Assembly (NCBI GenBank): GCA_966674685.1
Contig: CBKWJC010000005.1
Span: 60,508-124,507, forward strand
From: Thainema sp966674685
GTDB taxonomy: Bacteria > Cyanobacteriota > Cyanobacteriia > Phormidesmidales > Phormidesmidaceae
Length of the DNA: 64,000 bases
Direction of reading: 5' to 3'
The position numbers and the translations under genes are program-made. How positions within the stretch are numbered: the first letter of the stretch is position 1; each line of letters starts with the position of its first letter. Shown in pieces: positions 9,298-17,989 of this stretch. The notes under the pieces are model-generated. The model saw nothing but the letters and a program-made list of their open reading frames with translations. It made no database searches and was not told the DNA's origin.

Positions 9298-9585
9298 AAA
9301 AGTCTTTAGGAACTGCAAAACAGTAGAAATATACTACCAAGAATCAAAAGTAATACTATGGTAATTCAACGTATTTCTGAACTTTGCTTTAGCAAAAAAG
9401 GATGAGAAATCGAAAAGAATATTTAGAGATTTAAAATTGCACATTCCACCTCTCGCTTTAAGTGCGATCGCAAGTTGAGAAAGTGTTCTGTGAGAAGTGC
9501 GACGCAACACTGAAAGAAGTGCGATCACACCTTGTCCCCTGTGCTAACGTCCAGATAAATCTAGATAAATACTGAGTAGTCTTCT

Positions 9586-9777
9586 ATGTCTGCTTTAGCC
9601 GAAGAAATCTTGAGAAATTTTGATAAGTTGTCCAATCCAGAGCAATTAGAGATTGCGCGAGAGATTTTGCGGCGAATCGTTGATCTCGACTTTCCAGCGT
9701 TAGCTGATGAGGAACTAGCGCTGAATGCAGAAGAACTATTTCTAGCGTTGGATCAAGAAGAAGCAAGCCATGAGTAG
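9586..9777 (+). CDS. Antitoxin-like small protein, orphaned
   Basis: The 63-residue acidic, helical protein (SALAEEILRNFDKL..., REILRRIVDLDFPALADEEL) resembles the small antitoxins encoded just before MazF/PemK-type toxins in cyanobacteria. Its stop codon overlaps by eight bases the ATG of a frame that opens like such a toxin but is truncated (9770-9913). The pairing and overlap, more than the sequence itself, support the antitoxin call. The 288-base spacer upstream contains three degenerate copies of AGAAGTGCGATCGCA and no other gene. If the toxin is dead, this may be a relic or an anti-addiction antitoxin. Confidence 0.6.
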   Translation: MSALAEEILRNFDKLSNPEQLEIAREILRRIVDLDFPALADEELALNAEELFLALDQEEASHE

Positions 9778-9913
9778 TCCTGAGCGAGGCAAAGTCTATG
9801 TAAGAAGTGCGATCGCAATTACTTCAAACTCAAGACTTCGATTCAAGCCTCTGATTTTGATCATCAGCCCAACCGATAGACTTCAAATACCAGAACGCCA
9901 CTGCAAACAGTAA
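9770..9913 (+). pseudogene. Truncated MazF/PemK-like toxin remnant
   Basis: The frame starts at ATG 9770, overlapping the antitoxin stop, and reads MSSPERGKVYV, the typical opening of MazF/PemK-type toxins in cyanobacterial type II modules. After base 9802 the similarity stops. The frame continues through AGAAGTGCGATCGCAA, a motif also repeated upstream near 9490-9530, and then into the antisense of the next gene, ending at TAA 9911-9913 after 47 residues. A working toxin of this family has about 110 residues, so the rest appears to be deleted, possibly between HIP1-like repeats. Confidence 0.55.
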
Positions 9914-11014
9914 AACGTATCGATCCAGTGGAAACGCCTTGATCATGATTAGGCAATTGAACAGCCAGATTAACGTGATCAGATTCAGGCGAGAAAATCG
10001 CAGACATGCAATCAACGCCAAACCGTAGAGCACAGCTACAGCAATCGCGCCCTGCGGCAACAGCGCAATCACCTTCATCAGCGGGCCATCACCAACCAAC
10101 GACGGCGGAAAAATTAGCACATAGATCAGTAATGCGATCGCAACTCCAATTCCCTTACGAAACGGCATCTCAAACAGCTTTTGGCGCAGAAGTCCAATAA
10201 AAATCAGGCTCTCCGGAATCACCACATAAAGGCTCGTAAACGCCATAAAGTTGACAACATGACCTGGCCCCACCGCCCAAAATGTTTGCTGCACCTCCGG
10301 GGTCTGGCGAACCTCAATCCCAGTTTCTGGGGCGAGTCCCTGAAATAGGTAGAGCCAAACGCCAATCGACAGCACAGCGACAAGCGGTGCCAGCCACTTC
10401 CACTGATCGGCTAGTCGGATCTGACTGGATGCGATCGCAGTTTTCATCGCCAAGCCAAATTCATAGGTGAAAATCGCCAGCGGAAAAGCCAGCGCATACT
10501 GACGGGAAGCAACGGCCAGAATGAACGCGATACCGCTCAAAAAAGTGCGATCGCGGACATAGGCCATCAACCCCAAAACAATCCAAAAGCAGGTAATCAG
10601 TTCGGTGTATAACCGTCCGCTCAGCCAAAAATAGTAGGGACACAGCCATAAACCAACCAAGCAAAATAGCGCATATGGCCTACCCGGTTTAGGCCAGCCG
10701 ATGATCAGGCTAATAACCAGCGACAGCCCCAGATTCACTAAACGGCCTAAAAAAATACCCTGCTGAAACAGATACTCCAACGCACCAAATAGGATGAAAG
10801 GCAGCGGCGTATTCAGCTCTTCATAATCGCGCAGTTGCTCCAGCGTCGGCAAGATGCGATCGCTAAAGCTCAAACTCGTTTCCCAAAAGTGGCGCTCATC
10901 CCGCCAATAACCGCCTTGGAGGAAATCCAGCCAAATCAGCAAAGCCACATAAACTGCCGTGACTAAACACAAGACAATGAAGCGCTGTTTGGATCGAGAA
11001 ATTGAATAAATCAT
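9830..11014 (-). CDS. Polytopic membrane protein, GT-C glycosyltransferase-like
   Basis: The 394-residue protein has about ten to eleven hydrophobic segments. Its first extracytoplasmic loop contains WRDERHFWETS and then DYEELNTPLPFILF, the pattern of an acidic pair followed by a TP-type motif seen in GT-C enzymes that use polyprenyl-phosphate sugars (ALG10-like or ArnT/PMT-like). The specific sugar and acceptor cannot be read from the sequence. It starts at ATG 11014, is monocistronic and diverges from the DUF58 gene. Its 3' end overlaps the truncated toxin frame on the other strand, marking the edge of the accessory patch. It could be an unrelated membrane protein if the GT-C reading is wrong. 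Confidence 0.65.
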   Translation of the reverse strand: MIYSISRSKQRFIVLCLVTAVYVALLIWLDFLQGGYWRDERHFWETSLSFSDRILPTLEQLRDYEELNTPLPFILFGALEYLFQQGIFLGRLVNLGLSLVISLIIGWPKPGRPYALFCLVGLWLCPYYFWLSGRLYTELITCFWIVLGLMAYVRDRTFLSGIAFILAVASRQYALAFPLAIFTYEFGLAMKTAIASSQIRLADQWKWLAPLVAVLSIGVWLYLFQGLAPETGIEVRQTPEVQQTFWAVGPGHVVNFMAFTSLYVVIPESLIFIGLLRQKLFEMPFRKGIGVAIALLIYVLIFPPSLVGDGPLMKVIALLPQGAIAVAVLYGLALIACLRFSRLNLITLIWLFNCLIMIKAFPLDRYVLLFAVAFWYLKSIGWADDQNQRLESKS

Positions 11015-11279
11015 GCAGCTCGTAAAGGATTGAAAAAGTCAGGTTAAACCTTAATTAGTAATGCAATTACGGTTGATGTCTGTTAATCCTGATGATGCTT
11101 GTAATCAAAATAACGTGTAATCAAAAGATCTAGAATCATTGCCCCCTGATACAGCTAAGTTTGAGCACTTGACGGAATGACTGAGAACCGCCTTAAGGCT
11201 TAATCCCACTCATTCAGCGTTTCACCGCTTTATGATGGAAACACTGGAGAACACGAATTAAGAGTCTCTTACTGGATTC

Positions 11280-12434
11280 ATGGGATTTATTCAAGCTTGG
11301 CTGAATTGGCTCGAAGCTCGCTGGGTTAGCCCAGCCTACGCTGGTGCATTGCTGATCGGGTTGACCCTCTGCTTTTTCGGTGCAGCACTGAATACAATGG
11401 CAGGCTGGCTCTACGTAATCAGTGGCGTTACGATGGCACTGCTCCTGATTGCGGTGATTCTACCGCCGAGAACGCTGCGGGGCATTCAGATTACGCGATC
11501 GCAGATTTCACCCGTCAGCGCAGGCGACCTGCTCCAGGTTGAATTAAACATCTTAAATACAACTCCGCAGCCCAAATCGCTGCTGCAAATTCAGGACGAA
11601 CTGCCGCCGCGACTGGGGCGACCCGTGACCCAATCCATCGAGCAAATTCCAGCCCGAGGCTCCTACCGCTGGACATACACCCAACTTGCGGAGAAACGCG
11701 GCATCTATCGCTGGCAAACGCTGAAACTCCGCACTGCCGCGCCGCTGGGTCTATTTTGGTGTCTGCGATCGCAAACCGCCAAAGCCACCGCCATTGTGTA
11801 TCCCACCGTATTGCCGCTAGTGCAATGTCCGCTGATTGACCAAATCGGCCAAGATCCCCACGAGCAGGTCAGCAGCAGCTACCGTTCGCAATCTGCCGCC
11901 GAAGGCATTACCCAATCACTGCGTCCCTACCGCTGGGGCGACCCGATTCGCTTAATTCACTGGCGTACCAGTGCCCGCTATGGCGATCTGCGAGTGCGAG
12001 AACTAGAGCGGCTAACTGGATCAAACGAGATCGTGATTGCGCTAGACAGTGCCGCACAGTGGCAGTCGGATGCCTTTGAGCAAGCCGTAATTGCCGCCGC
12101 CTCTCTCTACTTTTACAGCCAGCGACAGGGACTCCAGCCCCACATTTGGACAGCAGCCACTGGCCTAGTGCAAAACGATCTATCCGTACTGATGACCCTG
12201 GCAGGTGTAACCGATGGTGAACCACTGACCACGGACACCCGCTGGCAGAGCCAAGTCATCTGGCTCACTGCCGATTCACAAACGCTCAGCGCGTTACCTG
12301 CCGGGAGTCGCTGGCTATTCTGGCCAACTGCGATCGCAGGCAGCAGTCACCAATCGCGCTCAACATCCGAATTATCCGGCGAGGGCCTAGTGATTCAAGC
12401 CGATCAGCCCCTACAGATCCAGCTTCAGCGCTAA
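11280..12434 (+). CDS. DUF58 domain protein
   Basis: The 384-residue protein begins with two transmembrane segments (about residues 17-58), then a beta-rich domain, and carries the DUF58 signature RPYRWGDPIRLIHWRTSAR near residues 214-232 followed by GDLRVRELE. DUF58 proteins usually sit beside MoxR AAA ATPases and transglutaminase-like proteins and are thought to act in assembly of envelope or metal-centre complexes. Here neither partner is adjacent. The start at ATG 11280 has no strong ribosome-binding site. The macrodomain gene follows after 35 bases on the same strand, so cotranscription is possible. Confidence 0.88.
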   Translation: MGFIQAWLNWLEARWVSPAYAGALLIGLTLCFFGAALNTMAGWLYVISGVTMALLLIAVILPPRTLRGIQITRSQISPVSAGDLLQVELNILNTTPQPKSLLQIQDELPPRLGRPVTQSIEQIPARGSYRWTYTQLAEKRGIYRWQTLKLRTAAPLGLFWCLRSQTAKATAIVYPTVLPLVQCPLIDQIGQDPHEQVSSSYRSQSAAEGITQSLRPYRWGDPIRLIHWRTSARYGDLRVRELERLTGSNEIVIALDSAAQWQSDAFEQAVIAAASLYFYSQRQGLQPHIWTAATGLVQNDLSVLMTLAGVTDGEPLTTDTRWQSQVIWLTADSQTLSALPAGSRWLFWPTAIAGSSHQSRSTSELSGEGLVIQADQPLQIQLQR

Positions 12435-12469
12435 TACGAGTTCTGTTCTACACATCTCTACACGCCGCT

Positions 12470-12997
12470 ATGTTGAACCAAATAGAAGTCATTCAAGCTG
12501 ATATTACCCAACTTCAGGTTGATGCCATTGTTAATGCAGCGAATACATCTCTATTAGGCGGCGGTGGGGTAGATGGTGCAATCCATAGAGCGGCTGGCCC
12601 GAAGCTGGTTCAAGAGTGCCGCTTATTGGGTGGCTGCAAAGTGGGGCAAGCCAAAATCACCCGTGGATACAATCTTCCGGCGCAATGGATTATTCACACG
12701 GTTGGCCCAGTTTGGCGAGGTGGATCGAACAATGAACCACAGTTGCTAGCTTCCTGCTATCAATCTTCACTCAAGTTAGCGGTAGAACACTCAGTCAAGT
12801 CGATTGCCTTTCCGGCTATCAGCTGCGGCGTCTATGGCTATCCAATTCAACAGGCCGCTCAAATTGCTGTTGCAGAAACAGCTCGGTTTTTACAAGGTGA
12901 CGACACGATTGAGCAGATCCTATTCACTTGCTTCTCGCAGGATATCTATCAAGCCTATCGGCAGGTGTTAACTCAAGCTGAGCAGTTGCCTCAGTAA
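12470..12997 (+). CDS. Macrodomain protein, O-acetyl-ADP-ribose deacetylase type
   Basis: The 175-residue protein is a single macrodomain of the MacroD/YmdB class, which removes the acetyl group from O-acetyl-ADP-ribose and can reverse ADP-ribosylation. The ADP-ribose-binding parts are visible: QADITQLQVDAIVNAANTSL near the N terminus, GGGGVDGAIHRAAG (loop 1) and AFPAISCGVYGYP (loop 2). Its length matches YmdB (about 177). The spacer from 12998 to 13184 shows no gene. Confidence 0.93.
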   Translation: MLNQIEVIQADITQLQVDAIVNAANTSLLGGGGVDGAIHRAAGPKLVQECRLLGGCKVGQAKITRGYNLPAQWIIHTVGPVWRGGSNNEPQLLASCYQSSLKLAVEHSVKSIAFPAISCGVYGYPIQQAAQIAVAETARFLQGDDTIEQILFTCFSQDIYQAYRQVLTQAEQLPQ

Positions 12998-13187
12998 TCC
13001 GGTTATTTTCTTGTTTGAAAGGATACAGAAGATCTATATTGCAAATTCTCGCAATTCTGCGTTCCATTTGTCCTCAGTTGGGCTAAGCTTGCAATGATTT
13101 CTGGAGTCAGCATCGACGGATATTCCAAGGGTTCGTCGGTGCCTATAGTCCAGGAATCGTTACTCTATAGCTAATTCGAGGTGAATG

Positions 13188-13589
13188 ATGAAGTTCACAC
13201 CGCTTGCGCTTGCTGCGATCGCAGCAAGCAGTTTTGGGATTGCGACAACCGCAGTCCTTGTGACAGACTCACCTGCTCTGGCTGATCGTCCCGGTGCTTA
13301 CTATCCCCGTCCCCATACCAGTGGTGGCGGTGGTGGATCGTACAGTCCAAGTACACCAAGTAGTCCATCGACGAGTGGCCAGACTGGGGAGTTAACAGGT
13401 GCTAGTCCAGAAACGCAAATTCTGGTGTATCCCCAACCAGCCGCTGATGCCGAACCAATCGGCTATGGCTTTGCTGGAGACGACGTTACCGTACAAGATA
13501 CGGTAAACAACGGTAGTTGGTACTATGTCCAATTTGCCGCCTCCGGCGCTCGGGGATGGGTTCAAGGTCAATACGTCAGCATTAACTAA
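13188..13589 (+). CDS. Exported SH3-domain protein
   Basis: The 133-residue product has an N-terminal signal peptide (hydrophobic stretch with ALAAIAASSFGIATTAVL, likely cleavage after ALA), then a Pro/Gly/Ser-rich low-complexity linker (SGGGGGSYSPSTPSSPSTSG). A C-terminal bacterial SH3-like domain covers about residues 75-133 (VYPQPAADAEPIGYGFAGDD, ...WYYVQFAASGARGWVQGQYV). Such domains usually bind cell-wall peptides. Two ATGs lie side by side (13185 and 13188); the GAGGTG ribosome-binding site fits the second better. A T-rich terminator lies 80 bases downstream. Confidence 0.85.
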   Translation: MKFTPLALAAIAASSFGIATTAVLVTDSPALADRPGAYYPRPHTSGGGGGSYSPSTPSSPSTSGQTGELTGASPETQILVYPQPAADAEPIGYGFAGDDVTVQDTVNNGSWYYVQFAASGARGWVQGQYVSIN

Positions 13590-13668
13590 AACTAATACTG
13601 CCTATGACAGAACCCGTGTGATATCGAATCACAACACCACGTTTCGAGATAACGACTAGACATTGGTA

Positions 13669-13720
13669 GACCCATCAATAAGGTGTCATCGCTAAGGCAC
13701 CGTTTGTTGATGGGTTTTTT
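13669..13720 (+). terminator. Rho-independent-type terminator after the SH3 gene
   Basis: GACCCATCAA at 13669 pairs with TTGATGGGTT, with an inner GGTG/GCACC pair, followed by TTTTTTTG. This is the most canonical intrinsic terminator in the window and closes the SH3-protein transcript. Confidence 0.8.
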
Positions 13721-13753
13721 TGTTTTCACGTCTTGCATTAAAACCCAGACAGT

Positions 13754-13784
13754 GATTCTGCCGCCGCTAAGCGGCGGCAGAATC
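13754..13784. terminator. Perfect 14-bp GC-rich hairpin with TAA loop
   Basis: GATTCTGCCGCCGC (13754-13767) pairs perfectly with GCGGCGGCAGAATC (13771-13784). No T-run follows. It lies in the 318-base spacer between the SH3 and PsbP-like genes, which holds no other feature except a HIP1 site near 13808. Confidence 0.55.
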
Positions 13785-13907
13785 TTGAGAAAGAGAGCTT
13801 TGATCTGCGATCGCGAAACTAGCATGGAAAGAAACAAAGTGGGAGAATAAACAAAATGCAAAGTTTGATACGAATAGACAAAAGGTTTGTTGAGGAACGG
13901 GTTTAAC

Positions 13908-14447
13908 ATGTTGAAGCGAATTACTGCCGCGTTGCTGATTGTCCTCGCACTTGGCTTGCAGGGCTGTATCCCCGGTGGTGCAGGGCTACAGAGCTATGCC
14001 GATAGCTACGATGGCTATGAGTTTTTATATCCAACGGGCTGGGTGCAAGTGCAAGTTTCCAATGGGCCAGACGTTGTCTATCGTGACCTGATCAACGATA
14101 CCGAAAACGTCAGCGTGGTGATTAGCCCCGTGCCAGACGGCGAGAGCTTAGAAGATTTGGGCACTCCCACCGAAGTGGGCTACAAATTAGCGAAAAGCAT
14201 TTCCGCGATCGCAGAGTCTGAGCGTAAAGTTGATTTAATCAGCGCAGAAGCCCAGCAAAAGGGGACTGAAACCTACTATCTGCTGGAATATGAAGTAGAT
14301 TTGCCCAATCAGCAACGGCATAACTTAGCCAGCGTTGTTGTCCGTCGGGGACAGCTCTTTACGTTCAATGCTTCAACTCTAGAAAACCGCTGGAGCAAAG
14401 TTGGCGACCTGTTGCGTCAGTCAGTGGATTCGTTCTCGGTTTACTAA
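13908..14447 (+). CDS. PsbP-like lipoprotein (CyanoP type)
   Basis: CyanoP is a lumenal lipoprotein associated with photosystem II assembly. The 179-residue product has a lipoprotein signal (LALGLQGC, lipid-anchored Cys near residue 22), then the PsbP fold with YADSYDGYEFLYPTGWVQV near the start and ENRWSKVGDLLRQSVDSFSVY at the end, both characteristic. I chose ATG 13908 because it directly precedes the basic KR and hydrophobic core; an ATG at 13887 would add seven residues. It is a good indicator of a photosynthetic host. Confidence 0.92.
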   Translation: MLKRITAALLIVLALGLQGCIPGGAGLQSYADSYDGYEFLYPTGWVQVQVSNGPDVVYRDLINDTENVSVVISPVPDGESLEDLGTPTEVGYKLAKSISAIAESERKVDLISAEAQQKGTETYYLLEYEVDLPNQQRHNLASVVVRRGQLFTFNASTLENRWSKVGDLLRQSVDSFSVY

Positions 14448-14474
14448 GCCAAGTAAGTTAGTAACAATAAACCC

Positions 14475-14575
14475 ATATCAAGTCCACGTATAAGAACCCA
14501 ATTGATTTTTTGTGAAACGCCTGTGGAGCAGGCGTTTCACAAAAAATCAATTGGGCTTCTAACCGGACTTCATAT
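14475..14575. repeat. Palindromic dispersed repeat, family A copy 2
   Basis: This 101-bp copy has ends ATATCAAGTCC and GGACTTCATAT and a near-perfect central palindrome: GAACCCAATTGATTTTTTGT and its complement around GAAACGCC...GGCGTTTC. The left inner sequence is TATAAGAACCC and the right one GGGCTTCTAACC. It lies between the PsbP-like and Maf genes. Confidence 0.85.
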
Positions 14576-14600
14576 TATTTGTTTAATTGCTTTAGCGACT

Positions 14601-15200
14601 ATGGGACAGCCCAGCTTTGTTTTAGCCTCAGCGTCTCCAGCCCGCAAGCGGCTCCTCCAGTCCATTGGCATTGAGCCAATTGTGCGGCCCAGCGATTTTG
14701 ATGAATCACAAGTTCAACTCACTGATCCGCTGACACTGGTTGAAGAGTTGGCGCTGGGCAAGGCGAACGTGATTGCGCCTCAGTTTGCCAATACGCAGAC
14801 GCTGGTGATGGGATGCGACTCGGTGTTGGCCATTCAGGGCGAAATTTATGGCAAACCGGAAACACCAGAGATTGCGATCGCACGTTGGCAAACCATGCGC
14901 GGTCAGATAGGCCAGCTTTATACAGGGCACGCGCTAATTGATATGCAGCAGCAGCGCACGGTGGTGCAAACCGGGATTACACAGGTGTATTTTGCCGATG
15001 TGTGCGATCGCGAAATTGAAGCCTATGTCGCAACAGGTGAACCACTGAAGTGCGCGGGCTGTTTTGCGCTTGAAGGCAAGGGTGGCGCGTTTGTGGAAAA
15101 AATTGACGGCTGCCATACTAACGTCATTGGCCTCAGCCTGCCACTGCTGCGCCACATGATGATGCAGCTAGGCCATCAAATTACCGATTTTTGGCATTAA
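14601..15200 (+). CDS. Maf-family nucleotide pyrophosphatase
   Basis: Maf proteins hydrolyse non-canonical nucleoside triphosphates (house-cleaning of modified dTTP, UTP or m7GTP). The 199-residue product shows FVLASASPARKRLLQSIGIE, PSDFDES, MGCDSVL and ALEGKGGAFVEKIDG, the conserved Maf motifs. ATG 14601 gives the correct N terminus; the frame is open further upstream to 14502 only because it runs through a family-A repeat. Length matches the family (about 190-200). Confidence 0.93.
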   Translation: MGQPSFVLASASPARKRLLQSIGIEPIVRPSDFDESQVQLTDPLTLVEELALGKANVIAPQFANTQTLVMGCDSVLAIQGEIYGKPETPEIAIARWQTMRGQIGQLYTGHALIDMQQQRTVVQTGITQVYFADVCDREIEAYVATGEPLKCAGCFALEGKGGAFVEKIDGCHTNVIGLSLPLLRHMMMQLGHQITDFWH

Positions 15201-15280
15201 ACACACATCAAAATCAGGAAATCACCCCCGGTTTTGACGTGATGCATTTCGTGATGCATTTATTGATATGCAGTCATTTA

Positions 15281-15317
15281 CTTCTCGAAAAGCTTGCATC
15301 ACAAGCTTTTCGAGAAG
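15281..15317. terminator. Perfect 16-bp hairpin between Maf and small-protein genes
   Basis: CTTCTCGAAAAGCTTG (15281-15296) pairs perfectly with CAAGCTTTTCGAGAAG (15302-15317) around a 5-base loop. It lies between two convergent genes and probably serves both as terminator. Just upstream, GTGATGCATTT occurs twice (near 15239 and 15251). Confidence 0.65.
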
Positions 15318-15330
15318 CAGAACTTACACC

Positions 15331-15543
15331 TTAATCGATTGAACAACCCTGTTCATCACAGGAAATATTGTTAGCCGCTTCTGCCGGAACAATAGTAAAT
15401 CCGCCAACGCGAATCCCTTCAAAACCAAACTTTTCTTGTAGAACTTGACTAAAACTATTAATGATATCTGGCAGTTGCTTTTCAATTTCAGCCCGCAACT
15501 GATCAGCTTCGGGTGGGGGGTTTCCAACGGCTTCTACAGGCAT
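15331..15543 (-). CDS. Small acidic protein with C-terminal Cys pair, unknown
   Basis: I do not recognise this 70-residue protein. It is acidic, with an amphipathic helix (QLRAEIEKQLPDIINSFSQV), a short VGGFTIVPAEAAN segment and a C-terminal SCDEQGCSID with two cysteines four apart. The helical leader-like part followed by a Cys-containing tail is reminiscent of ribosomally made peptide precursors, but no maturation enzyme is next to it, so a small metal- or redox-linked protein is equally possible. Start is ATG 15543 without a clear ribosome-binding site. It converges on the Maf gene across a perfect hairpin. Confidence 0.6.
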   Translation of the reverse strand: MPVEAVGNPPPEADQLRAEIEKQLPDIINSFSQVLQEKFGFEGIRVGGFTIVPAEAANNISCDEQGCSID

Positions 15544-15615
15544 CGAACCAACATCCTCTAAATGACTACATTTATTGTAAGGGTCAAGCTTCAGGTTCAG
15601 ATTTTAAAACTCAAC

Positions 15616-15656
15616 CTTTTCGTAAACGCCTTGCACAGCGAGACGTTTACGAAAAG
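15616..15656. repeat. Inverted repeat (13-bp arms) upstream of the small-protein gene
   Basis: CTTTTCGTAAACG (15616-15628) and CGTTTACGAAAAG (15644-15656) are perfect inverted copies separated by 15 bases. The surrounding spacer (15544-15817) also holds a pyrimidine-rich CTCACTCCTCACTCCTCTCG run at 15758-15777 that is partly the reverse complement of sequence at 1741-1768. Confidence 0.6.
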
Positions 15657-15817
15657 AGTAATACGGCGCTACAGATGGGTTCAGTACTGAGAAGTGAGGA
15701 CTGAGTGGTAAGTGCTAAGGGCTGAATCTTTACGACCTTAACAGCCTTTCATACGCCTCACTCCTCACTCCTCTCGCCTCACATCTTAGTGATGTGAGGC
15801 CACAGCTACAGCGAGAG

Positions 15818-17533
15818 TTATGTTGTAATTCCTGCTGGATTAGCCGTGTCAATGATTAGATTTTCAAGTTGATTCACGGTCAGCGTGGGCACTGCACTCA
15901 GCAGCAGAGCCGCCACACCTGCGGCATGAGGAGCCGCCATCGACGTACCGCTGAATGCTTCATAGCGATCGCCAGGTGTGGTTGATACGATATCAACGCC
16001 CGGTGCTACGACGTAATCCAACACAGTTGACCCAGCGAGATTGGAGAAGGGCGCAGTTCGGCGGTTGATATCAACAGCTCCAACTGCAATTCCCCAGTTC
16101 GTTGCATGCCTAGCGGGAAAGCCGGGTTGGAAGCTATATTCATTGCCAGAGGCCATAATCACCGCGACTCCTTGCTCCCAGGCATATCGGATAGCGTTAC
16201 GGATGACACTGGAAAAGTCACCGCCCAGACTCAAGTTGATCACATCTGCACCGTTATCCACGGCATAGATGATGCCATCGGCAATATCTGAAAGAAAGCC
16301 TCCTCCTTCGTCATCCAAAACTTGAACTGGCAAAATGGTGGCGTCTGGTGCGACACCGATCGCTCGATTTGTTCCTGTTGCGGCAACCGTTCCTGCAACG
16401 TGAGTACCATGACCATCGCGATCCATCGGACTATTGTCGTCATAAGCGAAGTCCCAGCCCCGAATGTCGTCAACATAGCCATTGCCATCATCATCAACGC
16501 CATTATTGGCAATCTCATCGGTATTGACCCAGATGTTATCGACTAGATCAACATGGTTGTAGTCTACGCCCGTGTCGAGAACGGCTACGACTACGTCTTG
16601 CCCGGTGTAGCCCTGTGCCCAGACCTCTGGTGCTCGCACCTGATCTAGCCCCCAGGCATCGCCACCCAAATTGGGGACATCATTGAAAGCCGATTGACCC
16701 AGTGCGGTTGCGACGAGTGCGGCTGCGTCAATCTGCCCATAACCGTAGACATTGCTGAAAGCGCCGTTCACACCAGGAGATGGACTGTCGCTCTTGGGAA
16801 CTGGACTAACGTCGTCAGCCGATGTTGACAGCGTATAGTTTCCCGTCTCACCCGGCGCATAAGAGGTGACTTGAATGATGTAGTTAACGCCTGCTTGGGC
16901 CACAAATGTGAGCTGGGAATTGCGACCAGAGCCACTGTCATCATCAAATGCAACTAGGCTACCCGTATTAGCATTGACGATCTGAAGGTAGGTGTCAAAC
17001 TCACTAGAGTTTACCTGGACTTGAACAGATTCTCGATTCGCTAGACCAGAGAGAGAGTAGCCATCGTAGAAGCTGCCGTTACGCAACGGATTGTTTGGAT
17101 CAGTCCTCTCCAAGGTGCCGACGAGACGGGAAGCAGCGGAATTTACCTCAGTGGAGCCAATCAGCGCTGCTGCTGAAGTCATCCCGGTTAGAACATCGCC
17201 TGCGGCAAGTTGTCTGAAATGTGCTAGATCGGATTGTGTTGCAACTGTTGCAGATAGTGCGAGTTCTTCTGCCCAAACGGGAACAATTTGGGCGGGTAGA
17301 GATGGATCACGGCTCCAACCAGCTTGAAATTCCTGAACATCAAAGTGGTCGATGCTCAGGTCGCTCGATGCTGAAGCAGAGTCGCCAAAGTTGCCAGAAT
17401 TACCAGTGAATGATGCATGACCAAAAAGTGAGGTGTTTTCGTGCGGAAAGCTATTGGGATGGGCATCAAAATGGAAACCTAATGCTGTGTTTTGGAATGC
17501 AGTTGGGTAATGCATATCTAATCCTGTTTGCAT
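15818..17533 (-). CDS. Subtilisin-like serine protease (S8) with N-terminal PPC domain
   Basis: The 571-residue product has an N-terminal segment rich in Ser, Asn and Gly, a pre-peptidase C-terminal (PPC) beta-sandwich at about residues 150-240 (SGLANRESVQVQVNSSEFDT, YIIQVTSYAPGETGNYTLS), and a complete S8 domain at about 285-565. The triad is Asp320 in VAVLDTGVD, His375 in RDGHGTHVAGT and Ser531 in FSGTSMAAPHAAG. The PPC domain lies before the catalytic domain, not after it. No N-terminal signal peptide is seen. The frame is open to TTG 17572; ATG 17533 and ATG 17515 are both plausible starts. Confidence 0.9.
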   Translation of the reverse strand: MQTGLDMHYPTAFQNTALGFHFDAHPNSFPHENTSLFGHASFTGNSGNFGDSASASSDLSIDHFDVQEFQAGWSRDPSLPAQIVPVWAEELALSATVATQSDLAHFRQLAAGDVLTGMTSAAALIGSTEVNSAASRLVGTLERTDPNNPLRNGSFYDGYSLSGLANRESVQVQVNSSEFDTYLQIVNANTGSLVAFDDDSGSGRNSQLTFVAQAGVNYIIQVTSYAPGETGNYTLSTSADDVSPVPKSDSPSPGVNGAFSNVYGYGQIDAAALVATALGQSAFNDVPNLGGDAWGLDQVRAPEVWAQGYTGQDVVVAVLDTGVDYNHVDLVDNIWVNTDEIANNGVDDDGNGYVDDIRGWDFAYDDNSPMDRDGHGTHVAGTVAATGTNRAIGVAPDATILPVQVLDDEGGGFLSDIADGIIYAVDNGADVINLSLGGDFSSVIRNAIRYAWEQGVAVIMASGNEYSFQPGFPARHATNWGIAVGAVDINRRTAPFSNLAGSTVLDYVVAPGVDIVSTTPGDRYEAFSGTSMAAPHAAGVAALLLSAVPTLTVNQLENLIIDTANPAGITT

Positions 17534-17989
17534 AAGAGCAACAAAAGAGGACAAACGGCTCTTGTGGGGCAAAATTCTGTAAACGACTTTCTGAAATACA
17601 GCGATAGACTGTGGTGATCAGGACGGTTTAGATAAGTTCGTCAAGCTAAATGGCCTAGGCTTTATCAGAAATACATGCGATCGCACATTTATTGCACATT
17701 TAATGAAGCTGCTATAAAGGCACGGGGCTTCAATCAGGACATGAATTTGCTGCTCAATACGGCTGAACTGCATTGAGTGATGCACATCGGGCATGGGTAG
17801 GAGTGGATTCAGTGAAGAAGTCTAAATGGGTTTTGGCTCAACCCTGTCTGAGCTGTCTGAGACACGCTATACTGCACGGCATTCTAAGCTGACGACGACA
17901 TCGCGTTAGTGCCGCTAGTTTGGTGACATTAATACCGTTAGAAGCTCATAGGCTAAGTACTTTGGCAGCACAAAGGTCGTGAACGACTG

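Noticed and set aside
9334..9528. Minus-strand 64-codon frame in the spacer after the NACHT gene
   Set aside because: It has no ribosome-binding site and covers repeated AGAAGTGCGA words; its translation has no plausible domain.
14502..14600. Upstream extension of the Maf gene
   Set aside because: It runs through a family A repeat; Maf similarity begins at ATG 14601.
15757..15783. CTCACTCC-type run considered as Yfr1-like small RNA
   Set aside because: The ACTCCTCACAC core and flanking stems of Yfr1 are not present; it is a pyrimidine-rich repeat.
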